This document shows, one piece after another, positions 7,479 through 14,351 of a stretch of 44,454 bases of DNA (the first letter of the stretch is position 1; each line of letters starts with the position of its first letter). The notes beneath the pieces are model-generated. The model was not told the DNA's origin and made no database searches. It saw nothing but the letters and a program-made list of their open reading frames with translations. Made by a program: the position numbers and the translations under genes. The DNA is from an uncultured Akkermansia sp. (GTDB lineage Bacteria; Verrucomicrobiota; Verrucomicrobiia; Verrucomicrobiales; Akkermansiaceae): assembly GCA_947630815.1 (NCBI GenBank), contig CANRJD010000005.1:1-44454 (forward strand). Direction: 5' to 3'.

Positions 7479-9551
7479 ATGAAAGAAAATTACACCTTCA
7501 AAAGCGCGATTCGAAAAATCGTTCGTAGAATGTCGGCGGCGGTATGCGCTCTATTCGTTGCAGCGTGGGCAGAGGAAGGGACGACTGCCCCTGCCGCTGC
7601 AGTGAGTGAGGCAAAGGAGGCGGCAGTAAAGCGGGACATGGCGGAGGCTGCAAAGCGGTACCGCGAGGCGGCGGCGCAGGGGGATGCGGATGCACAGTAT
7701 AACCTTGGCTGTTGCTATTACCATGGCGAGGGAGTGACCTGGGACAGGACCGAGGCGGTGAAGTGGTTTCGCAAGGCAGCGGAGCAGGGAGATGCGCGTG
7801 CGCAGTATAGACTTGGCGATTGCTATTTCGGGGGCAACGGAGTGAGCACGGACTTCAAAGAGGGGAAGAAGTGGCGGGACAAGGCGGAGAAAGGGACGAT
7901 TGCCCCTGCAGTCCTTGAGAACGGCAAGGAGGTGAGTGAGAACATGATGGAGGCAGTAAAGCGGTACCGCGAGGCGGCGGAGCAGGGGGATGCGGACGCA
8001 CAGTATAGCCTTGGCTGTTGCTATTACCATGGCGAGGGAGTGAGCAAGGACAGAGCCGAGGCGGTGAAGTGGTTTCGCATGGCAGCGGAGCAGGGAGATG
8101 TGCGTGCGCAGTATAGCCTTGGCGATAGCTATTACTATGGCGAGGGAGTGAGCAAAGACCACGCGGAGGCGGTGAAGTGGTGGCGCAAGGCGGCGGAGCA
8201 GGGGCATGCGGCGGCGCAGTGGTACCTTGGCGATTGCTATCGGGATGGCGAGGGAGTGAGCGAGGACATGGCCGAGGCGGTGAAGTGGTGGCGCAAGTCA
8301 GCGGAAGCCGGGCACAGATGGAGGCAGCACCGTGTTGGTGAGTGCTATTATTATGGCAATGGAGTGAGTAAGGACTACGCGGAGGCGATGAAGTGGTACC
8401 TCAAGTCAGCGGAGCGGGGGATTGCGCATGCTCAGTTTATGGTTGGTTTGTGCTATGCAAAGGGCCGCGGAGTAAGCAAGGATATGGCGGAGGCAGTGAA
8501 GTGGTACCGCAGGGCGCAGTTGGATGGGGATGCGCTGTATAACCTTGGCGTGTGCTATGCGAACGGCTGGGAAGCGAGCAAGAACATGGAGTGGGCGAAG
8601 GAGATGTTTTACAGAGCAGCGAGTCGGGGGCGGCATAGGGGTGTGGAGTATCGCCTCGGCGAGTGCTGGGTCGCGAGCAAGGACATGAGTAGGGCGGTGG
8701 ATTGCTACTGCCGCGGTGCTGAGGACGACAGGGATCGGGATGCGCAGTATCGTCTTGGCGAGTGCTATGAGAACGGCGAGGGAGTGGACAAGGACGTGGC
8801 GAAGGCGGTGCAGTACTACCGCTTGGCGGCGAATCGGGGGCACGTGGGGGCGCAGTATCGCCTCGGCGTGTTCTATGCGAACGGCAGTGGAGCGAGTAAG
8901 GAGATGACGGAGGCGGTGAAGCGGTACCGCCAGAAGGCGGATCAGGGGGATGCGGATGCTCAGAATAATCTCGGCTACTGCTATCGGGATGGGCAGGGAG
9001 TGAGTAAGGACATGACGGAAGCGGCGAAGTGGTTTCGCATGGCAGCGGAGCAGAGCTTGGAGGATGGGATGTATAATCTCGGCTGCTGCTATCGGGATGG
9101 CCAGGGAGTGAGCAAGGATTACGCAGAGGCGGTGAAGTGGTTTCGCAAAGCGGCGGATGGTGGTGATCATGAGTCGGATAGTGATAATCATGAAGGTGCG
9201 ATGTTTGCTCTTGGCGAGTGCTACGAGAACGGCTGGGGAGTGGGCGAGGACATGGCGAGGGCCGTGTACTGGTACAGCGTGGCGGCGGATAAGTGCGAGC
9301 ATGCGGGTGCGCAGTATCGCCTAGGCGTGTACTATGAGAACGGTGAGGGAGTGAGCAAGGATATGAAGCTGGCGGTGGACTACTATCGCTCGGCGGCCGA
9401 TCAGGGACATGCAGGGGCGCAGTATCGCCTTGGCGTGTGCTATGAGAACGGCCAGGGAGTGGACAAGGACGTGGCGGAGGCAAAAAGGTGGTACCAAAAA
9501 GCCGCCGATCAAGGGCATGAAGATGCCAAAAAGGCCCTGCAGCAACCGTAG
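7479..9551 (+). CDS. Secreted Sel1-repeat protein (690 aa)
   Basis: The start at 7479 is chosen because it opens a signal peptide: basic K/R residues, then a hydrophobic stretch (M-S-A-A-V-C-A-L-F-V-A-A-W-A) with likely cleavage after the final Ala near residue 33. Upstream in-frame codons run into the dispersed repeat at 7286-7372. About 16 Sel1 repeats follow. Near the N-terminus a block (about residues 35-70) is duplicated, visible as paired A-P-A-x and A-V-K-R-Y-R-E-A-A segments. Several repeats are shortened or expanded (H-E-S-D-S-D-N-H-E insertion). Most repeats keep a Cys before the central Tyr, unusual if the protein is exported to an oxidising compartment. The C-terminus and stop-codon hairpin match the Sel1 gene at the left edge. 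Role: protein-protein interaction, inferred from the family only. Confidence 0.9.
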   Translation: MKENYTFKSAIRKIVRRMSAAVCALFVAAWAEEGTTAPAAAVSEAKEAAVKRDMAEAAKRYREAAAQGDADAQYNLGCCYYHGEGVTWDRTEAVKWFRKAAEQGDARAQYRLGDCYFGGNGVSTDFKEGKKWRDKAEKGTIAPAVLENGKEVSENMMEAVKRYREAAEQGDADAQYSLGCCYYHGEGVSKDRAEAVKWFRMAAEQGDVRAQYSLGDSYYYGEGVSKDHAEAVKWWRKAAEQGHAAAQWYLGDCYRDGEGVSEDMAEAVKWWRKSAEAGHRWRQHRVGECYYYGNGVSKDYAEAMKWYLKSAERGIAHAQFMVGLCYAKGRGVSKDMAEAVKWYRRAQLDGDALYNLGVCYANGWEASKNMEWAKEMFYRAASRGRHRGVEYRLGECWVASKDMSRAVDCYCRGAEDDRDRDAQYRLGECYENGEGVDKDVAKAVQYYRLAANRGHVGAQYRLGVFYANGSGASKEMTEAVKRYRQKADQGDADAQNNLGYCYRDGQGVSKDMTEAAKWFRMAAEQSLEDGMYNLGCCYRDGQGVSKDYAEAVKWFRKAADGGDHESDSDNHEGAMFALGECYENGWGVGEDMARAVYWYSVAADKCEHAGAQYRLGVYYENGEGVSKDMKLAVDYYRSAADQGHAGAQYRLGVCYENGQGVDKDVAEAKRWYQKAADQGHEDAKKALQQP

Positions 9552-9559
9552 GTTGCTGC
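9539..9559 (+). terminator. Hairpin overlapping stop codon of second Sel1 gene
   Basis: The same 8-bp stem GCAGCAAC / GTTGCTGC as at 1176-1196, with the stop codon at the loop edge. Only one loop base differs. Confidence 0.45.
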
Positions 9560-9562
9560 TTA

Positions 9563-9700
9563 TGTACGATGTACGATTTTCGATGTACGATTTGGATTTT
9601 AGCGCGCCTGCGGCGCGGAGAGGGCGAACCGGCAGGGTGGTGCCGGTGAGTCAATTTGAAAAGTTCGCGCGCGTGGCGCGGGGATGCGGAGCCCCTGCGG
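9563..9700. repeat. Composite dispersed intergenic repeat
   Basis: The heptamer array (9563-9590) is followed by GCGCGCCTGCGGCGCGG, GGCGAACCGGCAGGGTGGTG, GTGAGTCAATTTGAAAAG and a second GC palindrome. It is a close copy of 1310-1370 and 1545-1610. Confidence 0.8.
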
Positions 9701-9725
9701 CGCGAGGGGGCGGTGACCGACGGAT

Positions 9726-10100
9726 GTGAGGCAGAGTGGAATGGGATTTGGTGGGATGAGAGAGTACAACTCTTTTTTGCATCGCATCTCCAGCACCGGC
9801 TACTACCAAGCTTTGGAGGGCCACGTTGCTGACCCGTGGACGATGAGCAACCGGACTGCTGAGGCCTATGCCTCAACAAAGAAGTGGCAGGTTAAACTCA
9901 TTTGCATCAATCCCAAAAGCGCGAAGGACTTGAGGCCCCTCTACGCTATCGCGCGACCTCAATCAAGCACGCCAACAAAACCTCTCGCAACGGAAGCCGA
10001 GCTCCTTATTCCAGGCAACGTCCGGATGAAGGTACATAACTACAAGGAGGAGGATATTGGGGGAGGTAAACGTTTAACCATTTACTGCGAGGAGGAATAA
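9726..10100 (+). pseudogene. Module gene A, copy 1, apparently 5'-truncated
   Basis: From about residue 25 (G-Y-Y-Q-A) to the end the product aligns without large gaps to the gene at 13595. Shared blocks include V-A-D-x-W-T-x-S, K-L-I-C, P-L-Y, P-Q-S-S-x-P-T-K-P-L, T-E-A-E-L-L-I-P-G-N-V-R and T-I-Y-C-E-E. Upstream of that point the match stops and composite-repeat sequence begins, so the N-terminal half of the gene appears to have been replaced. An open frame with a GTG start at 9726 remains, so a shorter product is possible. Many differences between the copies are synonymous, which suggests past selection on the protein. No known family was recognised; the E-x-E followed by L-I-P-G faintly recalls ADP-ribosyltransferase folds, but the rest of that signature is not evident. 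It faces the convergent gene at 10113 across 12 bp. Confidence 0.55.
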
Positions 10101-10112
10101 CCCATGATTTGT

Positions 10113-10319
10113 TTACCTCATTATAGCCATCCTTTCCTCATAGGTCGTCTTCCTCGGATGTGCGAGAGGTTGGTTATTTCTGAACCACTCTGCTTGTTTC
10201 TCGCATATCCGTTGCCACCTCTGATACTCGTAGCTCTGCTTCGCCTTTTCCGCTTCCGCGAACTCCTTTGGAGTTTCGTGCAAACGACGCTTAGCTACTT
10301 TAGATGGCTTTCCTTTCAT
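10113..10319 (-). CDS. Module gene B, copy 1: small basic protein (68 aa)
   Basis: A small, highly charged protein beginning M-K-G-K-P-S-K-V-A-K-R-R-L-H-E and continuing with a probable helical, Lys/Glu/Gln-rich region. The first 22 residues are nearly identical to the gene at 14071-14310; the tails diverge. It converges on gene A copy 1 with 12 bp between stop codons, the same arrangement as the second copy. The promoter (10327-10355) is also conserved between copies and lies 7 bp from the ATG. No family was recognised. The basic N-terminus would suit nucleic-acid binding, which is inference only. Confidence 0.65.
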   Translation of the reverse strand: MKGKPSKVAKRRLHETPKEFAEAEKAKQSYEYQRWQRICEKQAEWFRNNQPLAHPRKTTYEERMAIMR

Positions 10320-10326
10320 GACTCAC

Positions 10327-10355
10327 GTTAAACCATATTTCGATCTGAAAGTCAA
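10327..10355 (-). promoter_or_regulatory. Conserved promoter of module gene B, copy 1
   Basis: On the - strand: TTGACT, 17-bp spacer, TTTAAC, then 7 bp to the ATG. Both boxes and the spacing are identical at the second copy, while the spacer bases differ in part. A transcript starting at or next to the ATG is predicted. Confidence 0.6.
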
Positions 10356-10379
10356 CACTAAAATGCCATGATCTCCCTC

Positions 10380-10468
10380 CGCACGCGTGTCCCAATAAAA
10401 TCTTCTCCAGGCTCATTCAACCCATTCCTCATGCGTTTCCCATGGATAAAGAAGGTAAGCCAGCAAGA
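10380..10468. repeat. Right arm of an 88-bp inverted repeat
   Basis: Inverted partner of 7286-7372. The sequence beyond it (10480-10661) is an inverted composite repeat. Confidence 0.75.
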
Positions 10469-10479
10469 CGGCAAACTTC

Positions 10480-10631
10480 GCCAAGTCCGCGCGCAAGCGC
10501 GGGAATTTCTTGAATCGTACATAGGCGACGTTAGGCGCTTCCGCCATCATTTCAAGAATTCCGCTACGCACTGGCTCGGCAATCCCGCGCGTAGCGCGCT
10601 AGCATTCAAATCGTACATCGTACATCGTACA
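10480..10631. repeat. Inverted composite dispersed repeat
   Basis: It contains CGCGCGCAAGCGCGGGAATT, a segment of GCGCGCGTAGCGCGC type and three perfect copies of TCGTACA (10611-10631), the inverted form of the TGTACGA heptamer. No gene is supported here. Confidence 0.75.
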
Positions 10632-10633
10632 TA

Positions 10634-10661
10634 GGCAAACGCATTTTCTAATGCGTTTGCC
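10634..10661. repeat. Dispersed 28-nt hairpin, copy 2
   Basis: GGCAAACGCATT, loop TTCT, AATGCGTTTGCC; identical base for base to the copy at 36243-36270. It sits just upstream of the ptuA promoter and may insulate it from upstream transcription. Confidence 0.8.
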
Positions 10662-10675
10662 CTGGCGGTTTGTGC

Positions 10676-10703
10676 TTGCAAATAGCTTTTCTCAAGGTAG
10701 AAT
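10676..10703 (+). promoter_or_regulatory. Predicted promoter of the ptuAB operon
   Basis: TTGCAA, 16-bp spacer, TAGAAT. The -10 box ends 26 bp before the ptuA ATG, and no Shine-Dalgarno sequence lies between. The trpB promoter at 35815-35842 has the same boxes and spacer length. Confidence 0.65.
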
Positions 10704-10729
10704 GAACGAGTCACGTTGTTTCATTTTGT

Positions 10730-12013
10730 ATGAAAATAGCAAGAATCACGGTGAAAAACTTCAGGTGTTTTGGAGAACTGACGGTCACGTTTGATGACCG
10801 CCTGACGATTCTTGTCGGGAAAAATGGCGCGGGTAAGTCCGCAATTCTTGATGCAGTCACTGTTGCCGCCGGAACATTGATGTCCGAATTGAAAATGAAG
10901 ACGTTTGGTATCCGGAAGGAGGATGCCCGCAATATCTGCTACCCATTAGGCAGTGGCATTGATGTGCAGGCTCAGTATCCCGTATCCATTGATGCAGACG
11001 GAAGTTTGGGAGGGGAGAGCATTCAATGGACGCGAGTTTTGCGGAGCGCGAAGGGACATACGGTGACAGTGGATTCAGATCGTTTCAGGCAAGTGGCTGC
11101 CACTTACGCCAAGCGCGTGGCGGAGGGAGACTCCAACTTGGTTTTACCGATTATTTCCTATTACGGAACGGGACGTTTATGGGCTCAGATGAGAGAAAAA
11201 CAAAAAGCTCCGCTTGAGAAGACCTCACGCTTGAATGGTTATCTTGACAGCTTGGACGCGTCGGCTAATAATAAGTTGATGCTACAATGGTTTCGTAAAA
11301 TGACGCTTCGAGATTTGCAGAATGGGAAAGCGAGTCCGGAATACATGGCTGTCAAACAAGTCATGGCTCGGTGCTTTCGAGCTCTGACCGGAGCCACTGA
11401 AGTCGATGTACGTTTCAATCTCGACAATCTGGAAATTGAACTTCAGTACACTACTCCCGCAGGCGAGAGGTTGGTAAGCTCTCTTGATCAACTAAGCGAT
11501 GGCTACAAGAGTGCTATCAGTCTGATTGCCGACATTGCTTATCGGATGTCGATGCTCAATCCGCAACTTTTTGATCTAGTATTGGAAGAAACCCCTGGTG
11601 TCGTGCTGATTGACGAAGTTGATTTGCACTTACACCCAGCATGGCAACACAAGATACTGCGGGATCTGCTGGATTTTTTTCCAAAAGTCCAATTCATCGT
11701 GAGTACTCATGCCCCGGCTGTCATTCACTCCGTCCCAACAGGACGCTTAGTCGTATTAGAGGACGGGAAAGTGCAGCGGGAGAGTATCCAACCCTACGGT
11801 CGAGATGTCAATTCAATCATGAGGGAAGTCATGGATGTCTCCACGCGTCCGGAGCCCATCAGACAGCAATTTGCTGACTATTACAGCAGGATGGACGAAG
11901 AAGACTACGAAACGGCTGAAAAGATATTGGACGACTTGGCTTCTGAGCTTGGGGAAGATGATACCGAGGTAACCTCCTGCCGGGTGAGTTTACAATTGGA
12001 GCGTCTGTCATGA
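10730..12013 (+). CDS. ptuA: Septu-type anti-phage ATPase PtuA
   Basis: A 427-residue ABC/SMC-type ATPase. It has a Walker A at residues 30-37 (GKNGAGKS), an ABC signature-like L-S-D-G-Y-K-S at 255-261, a Walker B at 293-303 (L-I-D-E-V-D-L-H-L-H-P) and the switch histidine in S-T-H-A-P at 325-329. Such AAA ATPases pair with an HNH nuclease in Septu and in retron Ec78-type systems; there PtuA forms the complex and PtuB cuts nucleic acid once phage infection is sensed. Here the next gene is that nuclease, overlapping by 4 bp (ATGA), so translation is coupled. No reverse transcriptase or retron RNA is seen, which favours a stand-alone Septu. It lies among repeats, gene fragments and a duplicated module, consistent with acquisition by transfer. 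An unrelated RecF-like ATPase is the alternative but explains the partner less well. Confidence 0.85.
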   Translation: MKIARITVKNFRCFGELTVTFDDRLTILVGKNGAGKSAILDAVTVAAGTLMSELKMKTFGIRKEDARNICYPLGSGIDVQAQYPVSIDADGSLGGESIQWTRVLRSAKGHTVTVDSDRFRQVAATYAKRVAEGDSNLVLPIISYYGTGRLWAQMREKQKAPLEKTSRLNGYLDSLDASANNKLMLQWFRKMTLRDLQNGKASPEYMAVKQVMARCFRALTGATEVDVRFNLDNLEIELQYTTPAGERLVSSLDQLSDGYKSAISLIADIAYRMSMLNPQLFDLVLEETPGVVLIDEVDLHLHPAWQHKILRDLLDFFPKVQFIVSTHAPAVIHSVPTGRLVVLEDGKVQRESIQPYGRDVNSIMREVMDVSTRPEPIRQQFADYYSRMDEEDYETAEKILDDLASELGEDDTEVTSCRVSLQLERLS

Positions 12014-12666
12014 TTCACATCCGAAAGGGAAAGGAACCAAGAGAATTTCAGGAGTTCAGGAATCAAGCCGATTCTGAATATGGGAACATGCCTGGGAAGG
12101 TGAAGAAGATCCTACTCGCTGCTCTGTGTGCAGAGCAACACGGTTTATGTGCCTACTGTACGTGCCGCATACCGGAAAAAGCCGCTGAAAAACGTCTTCA
12201 GGAACCGATGACGATCGAGCATTTTTATCCACAGCACCCGGACAACGGGAAGAGGCAGGCAGCTATGGATCTCAAGTACAAAAATATGCACGCCGTTTGC
12301 TCAGGAAACCGTGGCTGTGGCAAGGAAACGGCTCTTACGTGTGATGCAAGGAAGGAGGACAAAGTAATACAACTCAACCCTTGTAATGAAGCAATTATTT
12401 CCCAGCTTTATTATCAAAGTGACGGAACAATACGTGCCAAAGATCCAAAATTGGACGATGAGCTGAGGTCTGCCCTGAATCTGAATTGTCCTGAGCGGTC
12501 ATTACCGCAAAATCGTAAAGCGGTGCTCACCGAGATACAAAGGAGGTTGCCAAAGGATTCTGATTTCAAGTCGGAATGCTTAAAGTGTCTGGATTCCTTA
12601 CTTAAAAAACCAACACCTTTTTGTGGTATGGCCATAGAATGGCTAAAGAAAAAAGTGGGAAAATAG
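12010..12666 (+). CDS. ptuB: Septu-type HNH endonuclease PtuB
   Basis: A 218-residue protein of the HNH family often paired with AAA ATPases (TIGR02646-like). C47-x2-C50 and C97/C103 could bind zinc. The core M-T-I-E-H-F-Y-P-Q (E70, H71) followed by K-N-M-H-A-V-C supplies the His and Asn of a beta-beta-alpha metal nuclease fold. It overlaps ptuA by 4 bp, so the two are made together. In studied systems PtuB is the effector nuclease restrained or activated by PtuA; that is known from the family, not shown here. The catalytic residues look intact and the frame is complete, so the system is probably functional. Composite repeats begin soon after its stop codon. Confidence 0.85.
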   Translation: MIHIRKGKEPREFQEFRNQADSEYGNMPGKVKKILLAALCAEQHGLCAYCTCRIPEKAAEKRLQEPMTIEHFYPQHPDNGKRQAAMDLKYKNMHAVCSGNRGCGKETALTCDARKEDKVIQLNPCNEAIISQLYYQSDGTIRAKDPKLDDELRSALNLNCPERSLPQNRKAVLTEIQRRLPKDSDFKSECLKCLDSLLKKPTPFCGMAIEWLKKKVGK

Positions 12667-12678
12667 CATCTGAATCAC

Positions 12679-12990
12679 ATCCGTCCCAATATAATTTTCT
12701 CCGGGCTCATTCAACCCATTTCTTCGCGTGTGGAATGCGAGACACACCACATGCCTCCACGTAACGCGCGCGAATTCGGCAATCGTACATCGTACATCCA
12801 ATATCGTACATAAGCGCCGTCAGGCGCCATTGCCCCTACCGGGCAGCACATCCGCGCTGTCCATACGCACTTACCGCCGCCGGCCGTTTTCCCGCGCAAC
12901 GCGCGCAAATTTGGCAATCGTACATCGTACATAGGCGACGCCTCCGCCTCCGTCGTACATAAGCGCCGTCAGGCGCCATTGCCCCTGCGT
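12679..12990. repeat. Cluster of dispersed repeats, inverted orientation
   Basis: 12679-12722 repeats part of the 88-bp arm at 10380. It is followed by a GC palindrome, TCGTACA arrays (12783-12810, 12918-12931), a segment matching 1266-1300 in reverse (GTCCATACGCACTTACCGCC), and two copies of AAGCGCCGTCAGGCGCCATT (near 12811 and 12960), itself a short hairpin. No gene is visible in this gap. Confidence 0.8.
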
Positions 12991-13022
12991 TGCAGGCCCG
13001 TTGCAAGTGCGTGGTCGCGCTC

Positions 13023-13406
13023 TCACCGCCTGCTTTTTACGCGAGACTTGCTCTCGCTGGTGGGGGTGGCGGTGGGAATGCAGGGGCGCTGCAGGTCGCG
13101 AGCATGGGCTTCTGCTGCGGGGCCGGAGGAGCCGAGCATACGCGTGATCTCCGCGATGCGGGCGCGTCCTGTCACCTCCGTGAGAACAGAGATACTGCGG
13201 CCGTCCACGACCCGCTTGGAAATAAGGAAGTGGTGAGAAGCGAGGGAGGCAACCTGAGGAAAGTGAGTGATGGCAATGACTTGGTGATTGCGGCCGAGTT
13301 CGAGCATCTTCATACCCACAGCGCGGGCAATTTCTCCGCCCACGTTGGCATCAATCTCATCAAAAACGAGCAGGGGAGTATCATCCTGCTTGGCTAAGGC
13401 GGATTT
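13023..13406 (-). pseudogene. recN: recN 3' fragment
   Basis: On the - strand the frame encodes only the C-terminal part of the DNA repair ATPase RecN: K-S-A-L-A, then T-P-L-L-V-F-D-E-I-D-A-N-V-G-G-E (Walker B and D-loop), I-T-H-F-P-Q-V-A (switch His) and G-R-A-R-I-A-E-I-T-R-M-L-G. Full RecN is about 550 residues; here about 130 remain, with no Walker A. Homology begins abruptly at about 13406, exactly where the + strand methyltransferase fragment starts. The tail after M-L-G-S-S-G runs on to a stop without damage. A complete recN presumably lies elsewhere, since the gene is widely conserved. This piece is probably inert debris, possibly a recombination product. Confidence 0.8.
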
Positions 13407-13563
13407 GTACGACCCGAACACAATGCCAGATGATTTGCGTAAGGCTCACCGAGATTTGGATTCAGCCGTTGATGCCGCCTATGGGAGGAAGTTCACCGAT
13501 GATTCTGACCGTGTAGCTCACTTGTTCACCCTTTACCAAAAACCCACGAAGCAGGGGAAATAA
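13400..13563 (+). pseudogene. 3' fragment of MmeI-like (type IIL) DNA methyltransferase
   Basis: About 54 residues survive: L-Y-D-P-N-T-M-P-D-D-L-R-K-A-H, then D-S-A-V-D-A-A-Y-G-R-K-F and R-V-A-H-L-F-T-L-Y-Q-K. This is the typical extreme C-terminus of class I N6-adenine methyltransferases of the MmeI/type IIL restriction group. All catalytic motifs are missing. It begins at the junction with the recN fragment (about 13400-13407) on the opposite strand and has no start codon of its own. It is evidence for a former restriction-modification gene in this island next to the Septu genes. Confidence 0.7.
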
Positions 13564-13594
13564 AGAAAGCGCGAAAAAAGCAAAAGAAAAAGGA

Positions 13595-14065
13595 TTGAAA
13601 AATTCTGAGGTCAAGAAGGTCTCGCAAGACGAAAAGGAAGCCTTGTCTCGTGTGATCAATCGTAACGAGTGCTTCAAGTCTAGCGAATTTTTGAAAAGAG
13701 GTTTGTGCAAAGGCTCTAAATCAGAGCTCCTCTCTTTGGTTGACGAACTAGAGAAAAAAGGTTACTACCAAGCGAGACCGGGGAAGGTTGCTGATTCTTG
13801 GACACTGAGCGATAGGGCCGCTGACCAATATGCTAGCAATACCCCTTGGCAGCTCAAACTTATCTGCACGAAACACACGAGCGCAAGAAACCTTGCCCCT
13901 CTCTACAGCGTAGTTAAACCTCAATCCAGCAACCCTACAAAACCCCTTTCTACTGAAGCGGAACTTCTCATACCGGGAAACGTCCGTCTATATATCAAAA
14001 AAATCATCCGGGAAAATTTAAACCCAGGAATGAGAATCACCATTTACTGCGAGGAGGAGGATTAG
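13595..14065 (+). CDS. Module gene A, copy 2: uncharacterised protein
   Basis: 156 residues if the TTG at 13595 is used. The frame stays open a little further upstream with Lys-rich codons, so the start is uncertain. The N-terminal third is helical and charged (about residues 1-55, S-E-F-L-K-R-G, L-L-S-L-V-D-E-L-E-K-K). The C-terminal two thirds match the copy at 9726: W-T-L-S-D-R-A-A-D-Q-Y-A, K-L-I-C, P-Q-S-S-N-P-T-K-P-L, T-E-A-E-L-L-I-P-G-N-V-R and R-I-T-I-Y-C-E-E. I do not recognise the family. The E-A-E before L-I-P-G and the final beta-strand-like blocks resemble the end of ADP-ribosyltransferase-like folds, but this is weak. It converges on the small gene at 14071 with only 5 bp between stop codons. 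Confidence 0.65.
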   Translation: MKNSEVKKVSQDEKEALSRVINRNECFKSSEFLKRGLCKGSKSELLSLVDELEKKGYYQARPGKVADSWTLSDRAADQYASNTPWQLKLICTKHTSARNLAPLYSVVKPQSSNPTKPLSTEAELLIPGNVRLYIKKIIRENLNPGMRITIYCEEED

Positions 14066-14070
14066 CCATG

Positions 14071-14310
14071 TCAGTAGTACCTTGCGCGATTGGTCATCCG
14101 ACCTTTACTCTTCATCTCTTTGTTTTTTTGAGGTTGGGGATGAGAAGGCATCTTGATGTCCTCCACCAACTCCTCTATCCGGTCAAACCTCCGGTACCAG
14201 TATTTGTTTCTCTGCGCCTCTTCAGCCTCTTTTTTAGCCGCTGCTTCAGCAAATTCCTGAGGCGGCTCATGCAATCGTCTTTTTGCAACTTTGGATGGTT
14301 TCCCTTTCAT
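14071..14310 (-). CDS. Module gene B, copy 2: small basic protein (79 aa)
   Basis: The start at 14310 is chosen over an in-frame ATG 16 codons upstream because the paralogue at 10113 begins with the same M-K-G-K-P-S-K-V-A-K-R-R-L-H-E and the conserved promoter lies just before it. The middle is rich in Ala, Lys and Glu (probable coiled coil), and the tail is very basic. It converges on gene A copy 2. The tails of the two copies differ more than the first 22 residues, so the N-terminus is the constrained part. No family was recognised; nucleic-acid binding or an antidote role are guesses. Confidence 0.65.
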   Translation of the reverse strand: MKGKPSKVAKRRLHEPPQEFAEAAAKKEAEEAQRNKYWYRRFDRIEELVEDIKMPSHPQPQKNKEMKSKGRMTNRARYY

Positions 14311-14317
14311 GTCTAAC

Positions 14318-14346
14318 GTTAAACCACTTTTTTCTCTGAAAGTCAA
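14318..14346 (-). promoter_or_regulatory. Conserved promoter of module gene B, copy 2
   Basis: On the - strand: TTGACT, 17-bp spacer, TTTAAC, 7 bp, ATG. Boxes and geometry equal those at 10327-10355. The conserved block ends at about 14347, where unrelated sequence begins. Confidence 0.6.
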
Positions 14347-14351
14347 TCTAA

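Noticed and set aside
8437..9879. 480-codon - strand frame across the second Sel1 gene
   Set aside because: The product is Pro/Ser/His-rich with no fold and runs into the dispersed repeat. It is antisense to a clear Sel1 protein.
10730..12666. Retron Ec78-type system
   Set aside because: PtuA and PtuB fit, but no reverse transcriptase gene or msr/msd-like RNA lies upstream or downstream in the window.
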